A stretch of DNA of 11,659 nucleotides from NCBI GenBank assembly GCA_009788135.1, contig WQSA01000016.1, forward strand, positions 391 through 12,049, in the 5' to 3' direction. The DNA is from Candidatus Fibrimonadales bacterium. Lineage in GTDB: Bacteria; Fibrobacterota; Fibrobacteria; Fibrobacterales; Fibrobacteraceae. Below are positions 1 to 6,209 of the stretch, piece by piece. Within the stretch, counting starts at the first letter, position 1, and each line of letters starts with the position of its first letter. The notes under the pieces are model-generated. The model saw only the letters and a program-made list of their open reading frames with translations, searched no databases and was not told the DNA's origin. Position numbers and translations under genes: made by a program.

Positions 1-113
1 TTGTGCTTAACCTGTATGAATTGCATATAAAGAGAAAAGCATATGAGCAAAGCAAACACTACCGACCCGCGCGCCCATTTGCATAATCTGACTATATAGC
101 TAAATAAATTCAT
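1..113 (-). CDS. mreC: MreC, rod-shape-determining protein (N-terminal fragment, cut by window edge)
   Basis: Reading leftward from an ATG at 113-111, 37 codons stay open to the window edge. The fragment begins MNLFSYIVRLCKWARGS and continues into one hydrophobic helix (about residues 17-36). A short basic cytoplasmic tail followed by a single membrane span is how MreC begins; MreC is the periplasmic scaffold of the rod complex and partners MreB. The start overlaps the mreB stop by one base (TAATG), so translation is probably coupled, and I see no Shine-Dalgarno sequence before it. Gene order mreB-mreC is the classic arrangement. The assignment rests on position and topology, because the conserved beta-domain lies outside the window. 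Confidence 0.8.
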   Translation of the reverse strand, partial: MNLFSYIVRLCKWARGSVVFALLICFSLYMQFIQVKH

Positions 114-1141
114 TACACGGAAGATGCCATTAGAACTTTGCAGTTACGGAAATAATCAAGGCTTTCCAGGATTTTAGCGGTACCTTTGCACACGCAGAGC
201 GGCGCATCGTCTATAACGCTTACAGGAAGTCCGGTTTCATGGCGAAGCCTTGCATCCAAGCCCATAAGCTGGCTTGTGCCTCCTGCCATTATTATGCCTT
301 TGTCCAAAATATCTGCGGAGAGTTCCGGGGGGCAGCTTTCCAGAGCTTTTTTCACAGCTTCAACTATTTGCAAAACGGATTCGCTCAGAGCGTCTCTGAT
401 TTCTTCGCTTTTTACAACTATAGTGCGCGGAATGCCTGCTGCCAAGTCTCTACCCTTAACTTCCATTTCAAGTTCTTTTTCCAGCGGATATGCCGAACCT
501 ATTTTCTTTTTGACTTCTTCTGCCATGGATTCGCCTATCAGGAGTCCGTGGGTGCGTCTCAAATACATAACGATTGCATTGTCCATTTTGTCTCCGCCAA
601 CACGTACGGATGCTTTGCAAACAAGGCCGCCGAGCGAGATAACCGCGACTTCCGATGTTCCGCCGCCGCAGTCTATCACCATGTGTCCAGATGGTTCCGC
701 AACGGGAATCTGCATACCGATAGCCGTAGCCATAGGCTCGGCAACAAGATGAACTTCCCTTGCTCCTGCGGCTCTGGTTGCGTCCAGAACGGCTCTTTTT
801 TCCACTTCCGTTATACCGGACGGAACGCCTACCACCACTCTTGGCTTAACCAGGAACAGCGGGTATCTCTGAACTCTGCTTATAAAGTATTGAAGCAAGG
901 CTTCAACTAGGTGGTAATCTGCTATAACACCATCTTTCATCGGGCGTACGGCGACAATTTCATCGGGCGTGCGTCCAAGCATTTTTTTGGCTTCTGCGCC
1001 AATATAAGTAACTCTTTCGCTTTTCCTATCTACAGCGACAACGGTAGGCTCGTTGATAACAATGCCTTTACCGGCTACGTGAACCAGCGTGTTTGCGGTG
1101 CCGAGATCTATGCCTATATCGCAGGAAAATAATCCAAACAT
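113..1141 (-). CDS. mreB: MreB, actin-like rod-shape protein
   Basis: A 342-residue bacterial actin homologue that polymerises on the inner face of the membrane and directs lateral wall synthesis. Visible actin-fold motifs are phosphate-1 IGIDLGTANTLV (9-20), the AEP motif (E135), phosphate-2 IDCGGGTSEVAVISLGG (156-172) and an adenosine motif IIMAGGTSQL (283-292). Length is normal for the family. The adenosine loop reads GGTSQL where most MreBs have GGGALL, and phosphate-2 carries Cys158 where Ile is usual; both look like tolerated variants. The start is supported by AGAGG (1150-1154) eight bases before the ATG. A promoter-like box lies 27 bases upstream. mreC follows with a one-base overlap, so this is the head of an mre operon divergent from fabD. 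Confidence 0.97.
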   Translation of the reverse strand: MFGLFSCDIGIDLGTANTLVHVAGKGIVINEPTVVAVDRKSERVTYIGAEAKKMLGRTPDEIVAVRPMKDGVIADYHLVEALLQYFISRVQRYPLFLVKPRVVVGVPSGITEVEKRAVLDATRAAGAREVHLVAEPMATAIGMQIPVAEPSGHMVIDCGGGTSEVAVISLGGLVCKASVRVGGDKMDNAIVMYLRRTHGLLIGESMAEEVKKKIGSAYPLEKELEMEVKGRDLAAGIPRTIVVKSEEIRDALSESVLQIVEAVKKALESCPPELSADILDKGIIMAGGTSQLMGLDARLRHETGLPVSVIDDAPLCVCKGTAKILESLDYFRNCKVLMASSV

Positions 1142-1168
1142 GTGAAATTCCTCTTTTAAAACGAAAAT

Positions 1169-1179
1169 AATATAGAAAA
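1169..1179 (-). promoter_or_regulatory. Promoter -10-type box for mreB (leadered)
   Basis: On the minus strand this reads TTTTCTATATT, the same box found before six other genes here. The TATATT hexamer ends 27 bases before the mreB ATG, leaving room for a short leader with the Shine-Dalgarno AGAGG at 1150-1154. A second TATATT lies 15 bp further upstream (1184-1189) and could be an alternative start site. No convincing -35 element is seen. Confidence 0.6.
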
Positions 1180-1219
1180 TTAGAATATAGGGCTTGGGGT
1201 ATAAGGTGCCAAAATGCAG

Positions 1220-1230
1220 TTTTCTACATT
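1220..1230 (+). promoter_or_regulatory. Promoter -10-type box for fabD (leaderless geometry)
   Basis: TTTTCTACATT ends eight bases before the fabD ATG at 1239. There is no Shine-Dalgarno sequence between box and start. If TACATT is the -10 hexamer, transcription would begin at or within a few bases of the ATG. No TTGACA-like -35 is apparent at 16-18 bp spacing. Confidence 0.6.
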
Positions 1231-1238
1231 ATTTTTCC

Positions 1239-2159
1239 ATGAAAACAATTCTTTTATTTCCGGGGCAGGGTGCCCAGTACATTGGAATGGGCAAAGTTTT
1301 GTCCGAAACTTTTGAACCCGCAAAACAAATTCTTAAAAAAGCAGATGAGGTGCTTGGCTTCGAGCTTTCAAAAATAATGCAAGAAGGCCCTGAAGATGCG
1401 CTAAAGAGCACGGACAACACGCAACCGGCTCTTTATGTCTGCTCATGCATGGCAATGGAACTCTTAAAGAGCAAAGGAGTCTCTTTTGACTATGTAGCAG
1501 GTCATTCGCTTGGCGAATATTCCGCAATTTACGCCGCCGGCGGCTTCTCGTTTGAAGACGGCCTTCGCTTGGTGCGAGTTCGCGGCGAGCTTATGGCTCA
1601 GGCTGGGGTTCTGAAACCCGGCGCAATGGCTGCGGTGCTTAAACTGTCCGAAGAAGACCTGAACGCCGTGCTTTCCGAGTCTCAAGACGCAGGCGTGGTG
1701 GTAGCGGCAAACTTCAATTCGCCTGGCCAGATTGTGATTAGCGGTTCAAAGGAAGGCGTTGCAAAAGCCTCAGAGCTGGCAAAAGCGAAAGGCGCAAAAA
1801 GAGTAGTTCCGCTTCCGGTTTCCGGTGCGTTCCACAGCCCGTTGATGGAATACGCTTTGCCCGGCTTAAAAGAAGCAATCGAAAAAACAAAGTTCAACGA
1901 TTTGAAAGTACCCGTAATTGCCAATGTAACAGCGCAACCCGTAAGCTCAGGCTCTGAGCTAAAAGATTTATTGGCAAAGCAGCTTATCTCCCCGGTTCGC
2001 TGGCAACATGGAATGGAGACGGCAGTTTCGCTAGGCATAGAAAGAGGCATTGAAGTTGGCGCAGGCAAAGTTTTAGCTGGCCTGATGGGCGTGATAAACG
2101 CAAATGTGAAAGTTTCTTCTGTTGAAACGGAAGAGCAGTTTAACGCAATAAGCCAATAG
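1239..2159 (+). CDS. fabD: FabD, malonyl-CoA:ACP transacylase
   Basis: Transfers malonyl groups from CoA to acyl carrier protein, feeding type II fatty acid synthesis in the cytoplasm. From the ATG at 1239 the protein has 306 residues, normal for FabD, and opens with LLFPGQGAQ. The nucleophile elbow GHSLGEYSA puts catalytic Ser at 90. Arg115 lies in VRVRGELM and the catalytic His199 in SGAFHSPLM. The frame extends upstream to a TTG at 1194, but that extension would run through the promoter-like box and add 15 residues absent from the family, so I reject it. No other fab gene adjoins; it stands alone, divergent from mreB. Its last 20 bp overlap the 3' end of eda on the other strand. Confidence 0.97.
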   Translation: MKTILLFPGQGAQYIGMGKVLSETFEPAKQILKKADEVLGFELSKIMQEGPEDALKSTDNTQPALYVCSCMAMELLKSKGVSFDYVAGHSLGEYSAIYAAGGFSFEDGLRLVRVRGELMAQAGVLKPGAMAAVLKLSEEDLNAVLSESQDAGVVVAANFNSPGQIVISGSKEGVAKASELAKAKGAKRVVPLPVSGAFHSPLMEYALPGLKEAIEKTKFNDLKVPVIANVTAQPVSSGSELKDLLAKQLISPVRWQHGMETAVSLGIERGIEVGAGKVLAGLMGVINANVKVSSVETEEQFNAISQ

Positions 2160-2796
2160 CCTTCTGGTCCAGCTTGCTCACCCACCACAAATTGCGCTCA
2201 ATGCTTTGCCAGTTTCCAATTTTCATATCTGCAAGCGTAAACACGCTTGCACCGCAAGCTATAAAATCGCAACCCGCGCTAAAGAAAGACATAACGTTTT
2301 CAGATCTCACTCCGCCGCAGGCTAGCAGCGGGATTTCCCTGAACGGCCCTCGCAGTTCCTGAATGTATGTTGCGCCGCCAACCGCAGAGATTGGGAAAAC
2401 CTTGACAGCCGTTGCCCCAAGCCTGTAAGCGTGCATTATTTCCGTTGGAGTCAATGCGCCCGGAATGCAAGGTATGCCTTTTGCAACGCATTTATCCACC
2501 ACAGCGGGGTTCGTGCCCGGAGAAAGAATGAATCTTGCGCCATTGTCAAGCGCTTTGTCCAAATCTTCTACGTTAAGCACCGTTCCTGCTCCAACAACCA
2601 AGCCTCTGGTCTGGCTTTCTTCGCTCAGATTTTTGAGGGCCAAAGCTGAATCGTGCGTGTTGAGCGGCACTTCTACATATTTGAGTTTGGAAATCACGCA
2701 GGTATCAGCGCAGCTTGCCGCTTGTTCCGGCGGCAACCCTCTGATAATGCCCAGAATTGGGCTTTTGCGAAATTGTTCTAAAAAACCATGTTCCAC
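2140..2796 (-). CDS. eda: KDPG/KDPGal aldolase family protein (Eda/DgoA-like)
   Basis: A 218-residue class I aldolase of the 2-keto-3-deoxy-6-phosphogluconate family, which splits a phosphorylated keto-deoxy sugar acid into pyruvate and glyceraldehyde 3-phosphate. Visible motifs: IIRG (Arg19), VEVPLNT (Glu42), GAGTVL (69-74), LSPGTNP (91-97), IPGALTPTE (111-119), and the Schiff-base Lys132 in VKVFP. VEVPLNT resembles galactonate-type DgoA, while the SPG and TPTE segments resemble Eda, so the substrate stereochemistry is uncertain. The start is a GTG at 2796, six bases after a TTTTCTATATT box; the nearby ATG at 2789 is out of frame. No Entner-Doudoroff dehydratase gene adjoins. The gene follows cysE on the same strand after 29 bp, and its end overlaps fabD by 20 bp. 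Confidence 0.9.
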   Translation of the reverse strand: MEHGFLEQFRKSPILGIIRGLPPEQAASCADTCVISKLKYVEVPLNTHDSALALKNLSEESQTRGLVVGAGTVLNVEDLDKALDNGARFILSPGTNPAVVDKCVAKGIPCIPGALTPTEIMHAYRLGATAVKVFPISAVGGATYIQELRGPFREIPLLACGGVRSENVMSFFSAGCDFIACGASVFTLADMKIGNWQSIERNLWWVSKLDQKAIGLLR

Positions 2797-2802
2797 AATT
2801 TT

Positions 2803-2813
2803 AATATAGAAAA
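2803..2813 (-). promoter_or_regulatory. Promoter -10-type box for eda (leaderless geometry)
   Basis: The minus strand reads TTTTCTATATT, then six bases (AAAATT), then the GTG start of eda. It lies in the 29-bp gap after the cysE stop, so eda probably has its own transcript even though it is co-directional with cysE. There is no Shine-Dalgarno sequence. Confidence 0.6.
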
Positions 2814-2825
2814 AATTGCGGTCTG

Positions 2826-3581
2826 CTATGGTTCAGACAATTTTGTTCCCGGAGCCACAGACTCCGTTACGAACACGCTGCTGCCTAGCACGGCTCCTTT
2901 GCCTATTACCGTGTTGCCTCCAAATACCGAGGCATTGGAATAGATTGTCACATTGTCTTCTACGGTGGGGTGGCGTTTTTTGCCCCTCAATGACTGGCCG
3001 CCCCTTGTGGACAGCGCTCCAAGCGTTACGCCTTGGTAAATTTTTACATGCTCGCCTATGATTACGGTTTCGCCTATCACAATGCCGGTTCCGTGATCTA
3101 TAAAAAAGCTATTGCCTATATTTGCGCCGGGGTTTATGTCTATGCCCGTTATGGAATGAGCATGCTCCGTCATTATGCGGGGCAGCATAGGTACTTTCAA
3201 AAGATGCAATTCGTGCGCAAGCCTGTAAACCGTGATTGCGTATAGACCGGGGTAAGCTATTATTATTTCTTCTTTGCTCATGGACGCAGGGTCGCCGTCA
3301 TAAGCGGCGTCCACATCGGTAGCTATGCTCGCTCTTATCTTCGGGAGCTTGGTCAAAAATTCTTCCGTTGCTTTTGCTGCATATTTGTTCAGCAAATTTT
3401 GAGCCTTGCCCAAAAGGTCTTCTATTTTATGCTTGCCAAAATAACCCGGAAATAGAAGATTGCGAAGCGTGTCTATAAGCTCTGCTATTTCATTTTTGTC
3501 AAATTGAAAATCAAGCTCAACAGGAATTGAACATTTGAGCTCAGCATAACTTTTTAAAAGAGAATCGGCTATATGGTTCAT
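2826..3581 (-). CDS. cysE: CysE, serine O-acetyltransferase
   Basis: Acetylates L-serine with acetyl-CoA to O-acetylserine, the committed step to cysteine. The 251-residue protein has an alpha-helical N-terminal domain (about 1-140) and a C-terminal left-handed beta-helix of hexapeptide repeats (about 145-245). Catalytic and substrate residues by family alignment are Asp148 in GIDI, His163 in FIDHGTG and His204 in KKRHPTV. The usual GIDIHPG is GIDINPG here, so the His of that motif is Asn150; the catalytic dyad is retained. The long N-terminal form resembles the EpsC/Bacteroides type. Its ATG overlaps the TGA of the upstream lipoprotein gene (ATGA) with no Shine-Dalgarno sequence, suggesting translation by reinitiation from that gene. 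Confidence 0.95.
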   Translation of the reverse strand: MNHIADSLLKSYAELKCSIPVELDFQFDKNEIAELIDTLRNLLFPGYFGKHKIEDLLGKAQNLLNKYAAKATEEFLTKLPKIRASIATDVDAAYDGDPASMSKEEIIIAYPGLYAITVYRLAHELHLLKVPMLPRIMTEHAHSITGIDINPGANIGNSFFIDHGTGIVIGETVIIGEHVKIYQGVTLGALSTRGGQSLRGKKRHPTVEDNVTIYSNASVFGGNTVIGKGAVLGSSVFVTESVAPGTKLSEP

Positions 3582-3907
3582 TTGCTATCATAGCCAGGCG
3601 GGCAAGGCATATCAATGTCCGGAATATTATCGTCTAAGTAATAATATATCCAATTAACTATGCTTTCGCATTTCTTGTCAGGATTTTCCTTGCATTGCCC
3701 AAGCTTGCCTCCCAACTCGTCGCAGGTTTCTTTTGTTTGATTGGTTGTACACATGCTAACATTGGTTTGGCTAACGCCGGCTACCGATGTTGCTCTTGTA
3801 CATCCGTCCAGGAGTGAGTCTTTGAGTTTATTGACGTTGTCTTCGCTGCAAGCTGCCATTGCAAAGCCTATAGCCGCAACCGCAAGTAATCTGAGTGTTT
3901 TTTTCAT
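3578..3907 (-). CDS. Small cysteine-rich lipoprotein of unknown function
   Basis: 109 residues from the ATG at 3907. I do not recognise the family. The N-terminus is a lipoprotein signal: MKKT, a hydrophobic stretch, then lipobox MAAC with acylated Cys20. Ser-Glu-Asp follow, so the protein is presumably exported and membrane-anchored. After the lipid anchor there are exactly six cysteines (36, 53, 62, 72, 80, 102), enough for three disulfides, in a hydrophilic Asn/Asp/Lys-rich domain. The frame could start five codons upstream, but that would place the promoter-like box inside the gene and add residues before a standard signal peptide. The TGA overlaps the cysE ATG. It shares a symmetric promoter region with the divergent aminotransferase. 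Confidence 0.8.
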   Translation of the reverse strand: MKKTLRLLAVAAIGFAMAACSEDNVNKLKDSLLDGCTRATSVAGVSQTNVSMCTTNQTKETCDELGGKLGQCKENPDKKCESIVNWIYYYLDDNIPDIDMPCPPGYDSK

Positions 3908-3913
3908 AGATGA

Positions 3914-3933
3914 AATATACAAATTTCTACATT
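3914..3933. promoter_or_regulatory. Back-to-back symmetric promoter for the lipoprotein-cysE pair and the aminotransferase
   Basis: Two boxes abut exactly. On the minus strand 3923-3914 reads TTTGTATATT and is followed by six bases and the lipoprotein ATG. On the plus strand 3924-3933 reads TTTCTACATT and is followed by six bases and the aminotransferase ATG at 3940. The combined 20 bp is an imperfect palindrome (16 of 20 positions symmetric). Only 32 bp separate the two start codons, so any -35 contacts would lie inside the opposite gene. No Shine-Dalgarno sequence exists on either side. Confidence 0.6.
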
Positions 3934-3939
3934 CATTTC

Positions 3940-5235
3940 ATGCGCAAAAAACTTTTATCCGATGGTTCAAAAGAGTTTAAATACGAAATTCGCGAAATAG
4001 TTAAAAAAGCGAATCAGCTTAAGGCTCTGGGGCTGGAAATTCATTGGGAAAACATAGGCGATCCAATAGAGAAAAAATGCCAGCTTCCGTTTTGGATAAA
4101 AGATATAATGCGAGACTTGGTGCAGCAGAATAGCTCCTACGGCTACTGCCACTCAAAAGGAGCCTTGGCCACAAGGGAATTTATTTGCAAACAAACCAAC
4201 GCTATGGGAGGAGTGCAAATAACCCCCGAAGACATTCTGTTTTTCAACGGACTCGGCGACGCAATCGCAACAACCTACCAGCTTCTGGACATAACAAGCA
4301 GGGTAATAGGGCCTTCCCCAGCGTACAGCACGCACAGCTCAGCAGAAGCAGCCCACGCCCACGCAGATCCCATAACCTACAAACTCGATCCCGCAAACCA
4401 CTGGTACCCGGACCTCGAAGAATTGGAGAACAAGGTTAAATACAACCCCAACATCGCCGGCATATTGATAATAAACCCAGACAATCCAACGGGCATGGTA
4501 TATCCGCTCGAAAGCTTGAAAAAAATAATTCAGATCGCAAAAAAATACGGCGTATTCGTAATATCAGACGAAGTTTACAACAAAATTGTTTACAACGGCG
4601 CAAGGTCATATTCTCTTTCCGAATATGCAGAAGACGTTCCCGGCATAGCGATGAAAGGCCTTTCCAAAGAAGTCCCGTGGCCAGGCTCTCGCTGCGGATG
4701 GATGGAATTCTACAACCGGGACAAAAACCCCGAATTCTCCGCGTTTTGCAGCGCATTGGACAACGCAAAAATGATAGAAGTCTGCTCCACAAGCCTCCCG
4801 CAATTGGCCCTTCCGCTTATTCTCGGCGATGAACGCTACGAAATTCACCGCTCATTCCTTAACGAGCAGATAGGCAAGCGTAGCGAGATAATCAACAAAA
4901 TTCTCAGCGAAGTCCCGGAGCTTATGTTCAACCCGACTTACGGCGCATTCTACAATGCGATAATTTTCAAAGAAGGCGTTCTCAACGACAAGCAGACTCT
5001 CCATATTGAAAATCCGGAAATCAGAGCGAAGGTAGAGGAGTGGTGCAAAGGCGTAAACCCGGATTACCGCTTTGTCTATTATCTTTTGGGAGCAACCGGG
5101 ATTTGCGTGGTTCCAATGAGCAGCTTCTGCTGCGAGCTTCAAGGGTTCAGAATCACAATTCTGGAAGAAGACGAAAACGAATTGATAAAGATATTCACAA
5201 CGCTAAGGGACGCTATCAAAAACTACGTCCATTAG
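3940..5235 (+). CDS. PLP-dependent class I/II aminotransferase (AlaA-like)
   Basis: A 431-residue fold-type I aminotransferase. Visible motifs: NIGDP near the start (38-42), YGYCHSKG (67-74), INPDNPTG with Asn182, SDEVYNKIVY with Asp210 and Tyr213, the PLP Schiff-base Lys243 in KGLSKEVPWPG, and GFRITILE with carboxylate-binding Arg404. The NIGDP, GYC-SKG and DE-YDKI-type segments resemble E. coli AlaA (glutamate-pyruvate aminotransferase), so an alanine or related amino donor role is likely; substrate cannot be read from sequence. The start is the ATG at 3940, six bases after a TTTCTACATT box. An upstream in-frame ATG at 3910 would lie before the promoter and is rejected. The 3' end overlaps truA by 33 bp on the opposite strand. 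Confidence 0.9.
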   Translation: MRKKLLSDGSKEFKYEIREIVKKANQLKALGLEIHWENIGDPIEKKCQLPFWIKDIMRDLVQQNSSYGYCHSKGALATREFICKQTNAMGGVQITPEDILFFNGLGDAIATTYQLLDITSRVIGPSPAYSTHSSAEAAHAHADPITYKLDPANHWYPDLEELENKVKYNPNIAGILIINPDNPTGMVYPLESLKKIIQIAKKYGVFVISDEVYNKIVYNGARSYSLSEYAEDVPGIAMKGLSKEVPWPGSRCGWMEFYNRDKNPEFSAFCSALDNAKMIEVCSTSLPQLALPLILGDERYEIHRSFLNEQIGKRSEIINKILSEVPELMFNPTYGAFYNAIIFKEGVLNDKQTLHIENPEIRAKVEEWCKGVNPDYRFVYYLLGATGICVVPMSSFCCELQGFRITILEEDENELIKIFTTLRDAIKNYVH

Positions 5236-5934
5236 CGTTAGGCCCTGCGCTGGAGCCCATGTCCTTTCGCCTGCAAATTCTCCGCTGAAAATGCGAGCTA
5301 CTACCCCAGGCTCAAAACGGCCCCTGCCCACATCAAACAATAAACCGATCATCGAGCGAACCTGCCTGTGCAAAAACCGATTGCCTCGGATATGCCAATG
5401 CTGCATCTCCGTTTTTTCCAATCGGAATTCCGTTATGGTGCACAGCGTGCTTTTGCCATCGTTTCTGGGAATTGAAAATGCGTTGAAATCGTGTTCGCCT
5501 AAAAAACTTTTCGCTTCTTCTTCCATAAGCGCGGCGTTCAGCTTGCAGCCGCATTGCCAAACCAGTTCTGCGCCCAAGACTATCGGCTGCGTGCAGAGCG
5601 CATATTGGTAGTGCCTCTCTTTTGCGCTGTAACGAGCGTGGAAATCGCTTTGGCAGGGCTCCAAGCTTCTTATGCAAACATTTTTGTCGCTTAGCGCATT
5701 TACGGAGCGTTCCAGAACTCTGCAATCAAAAGCTTCTGGAAAATCGAAATGCGCAACCTGGCCCCTGGCGTGTACGCCGGCATCTGTTCTCCCGGAGCCT
5801 ACAACGATGATTTTTTGCCTCAAAGCGGTGGAAAGCGCCATCTCCAACTCGCTTTGCACAGTTTTTTCGTTAGGCTGTTCCTGCCAGCCAGAAAATGCAG
5901 ACCCATTGTATTCGCAAATAAATCTATAGCGCAT
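5203..5934 (-). CDS. truA: TruA, tRNA pseudouridine(38-40) synthase
   Basis: Isomerises uridines 38-40 in the anticodon arm of many tRNAs. The 243-residue protein starts with the family-typical basic beta strand RYRFICEYNGSAFSGWQ. The catalytic motif GSGRTDAGVHA places the nucleophile at Asp51. FHARYSA (98-104) with HYQYAL, and GNRFLHRQVRSM (184-195), are the other signature blocks. Slightly shorter than E. coli TruA but complete. No Shine-Dalgarno sequence precedes the ATG. A possible -10, TATAGT, lies 13 bases upstream on the minus strand (5952-5947), which is weaker than the boxes at other genes. Divergent from the acidic protein gene; the 3' end overlaps the aminotransferase gene by 33 bp. 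Confidence 0.97.
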   Translation of the reverse strand: MRYRFICEYNGSAFSGWQEQPNEKTVQSELEMALSTALRQKIIVVGSGRTDAGVHARGQVAHFDFPEAFDCRVLERSVNALSDKNVCIRSLEPCQSDFHARYSAKERHYQYALCTQPIVLGAELVWQCGCKLNAALMEEEAKSFLGEHDFNAFSIPRNDGKSTLCTITEFRLEKTEMQHWHIRGNRFLHRQVRSMIGLLFDVGRGRFEPGVVARIFSGEFAGERTWAPAQGLTLMDVVFDSVP

Positions 5935-5944
5935 ATTTGGGTAA

Positions 5945-5955
5945 TTTACTATATT
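5945..5955 (+). promoter_or_regulatory. Promoter -10-type box for the acidic protein-mltD pair (leadered)
   Basis: TTTACTATATT matches the recurring box at 10 of 11 positions. It ends 35 bases before the ATG at 5991, leaving a leader that includes the strong Shine-Dalgarno AGGAGG at 5980-5985, five bases before the ATG. A second TATATT at 5973-5978 is only 12 bases from the ATG and would start transcription inside the Shine-Dalgarno sequence, so it is the less likely promoter. Confidence 0.5.
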
Positions 5956-5990
5956 TCGTTCAGAATAATTGCTATATTCAGGAGGTTGAT

Positions 5991-6209
5991 ATGAAATATC
6001 CCTTGCAATTAGGCCGCCGCCCCAAGGGGGGCGGAAGTGATAGTTTTCTTCCAGAATCTGATCTAGACGAAGATTCGGACGAGTTCGAAGAACTTGGAGA
6101 GGAGGAAGAAGATATGATGGAAGAAGAAGCTCTCGATGAAGAGCTTAACTTCGACAAGCCGCATTTTCGTCGTTTGGGGCTTGATTACGAAGAAGAGGAA
6201 GAGGAGTGA
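5991..6209 (+). CDS. Small, extremely acidic protein of unknown function
   Basis: 72 residues from the ATG at 5991. I do not recognise it. It has three parts: a basic, glycine-rich head (MKYPLQLGRRPKGGG), a long acidic middle (about 17-53, with runs such as GEEEED and MMEEEALDEE), a short mixed patch (FDKPHFRRLGLDY), and then a six-Glu tail ending at the stop. By my count 29 of 72 residues are Asp or Glu. There is no signal peptide or membrane span, so it is probably cytoplasmic. The start is set by the best Shine-Dalgarno sequence in the window. The TGA overlaps the mltD GTG (GTGA), and the Glu-codon run at the 3' end doubles as a Shine-Dalgarno sequence for mltD. Low complexity makes homology hard to judge, but the initiation signals argue it is translated. 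Confidence 0.75.
   Translation: MKYPLQLGRRPKGGGSDSFLPESDLDEDSDEFEELGEEEEDMMEEEALDEELNFDKPHFRRLGLDYEEEEEE
6017..6034 (+). other. GC-rich hairpin inside the acidic gene near its start
   Basis: CCGCCCC and GGGGCGG form a perfect seven-pair G-C stem around an AAGG loop, about 25 bases after the start codon. The bases after it are not a U tract, so it does not qualify as an intrinsic terminator. It encodes the basic/glycine segment (RRPKGGG), so codon content explains part of it. An mRNA-structure role is only a possibility. Confidence 0.4.

Noticed and set aside
43..99. 18-codon plus-strand frame starting MSKANTTD
   Set aside because: It lies entirely opposite the mreC N-terminus and has no Shine-Dalgarno sequence or promoter box.
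186..910. Long plus-strand reading frames opposite mreB (up to 223 codons)
   Set aside because: They are antisense to a clear mreB with all actin motifs. Their translations are low-complexity, with no recognisable domain and no initiation signals.
1194..1238. Upstream TTG (or GTG) extension of fabD
   Set aside because: It would translate the promoter-like box and add 15 residues before the family-typical LLFPGQGAQ start.
3910..3939. Upstream ATG for the aminotransferase
   Set aside because: It lies before the TTTCTACATT box and just past the start of the divergent lipoprotein gene; the ATG at 3940 fits the box spacing seen elsewhere.
6017..6034. G-C hairpin as a Rho-independent terminator or attenuator
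   Set aside because: No U tract follows the stem immediately; it lies within a coding region whose codons partly explain it. Kept only as a low-interest finding.
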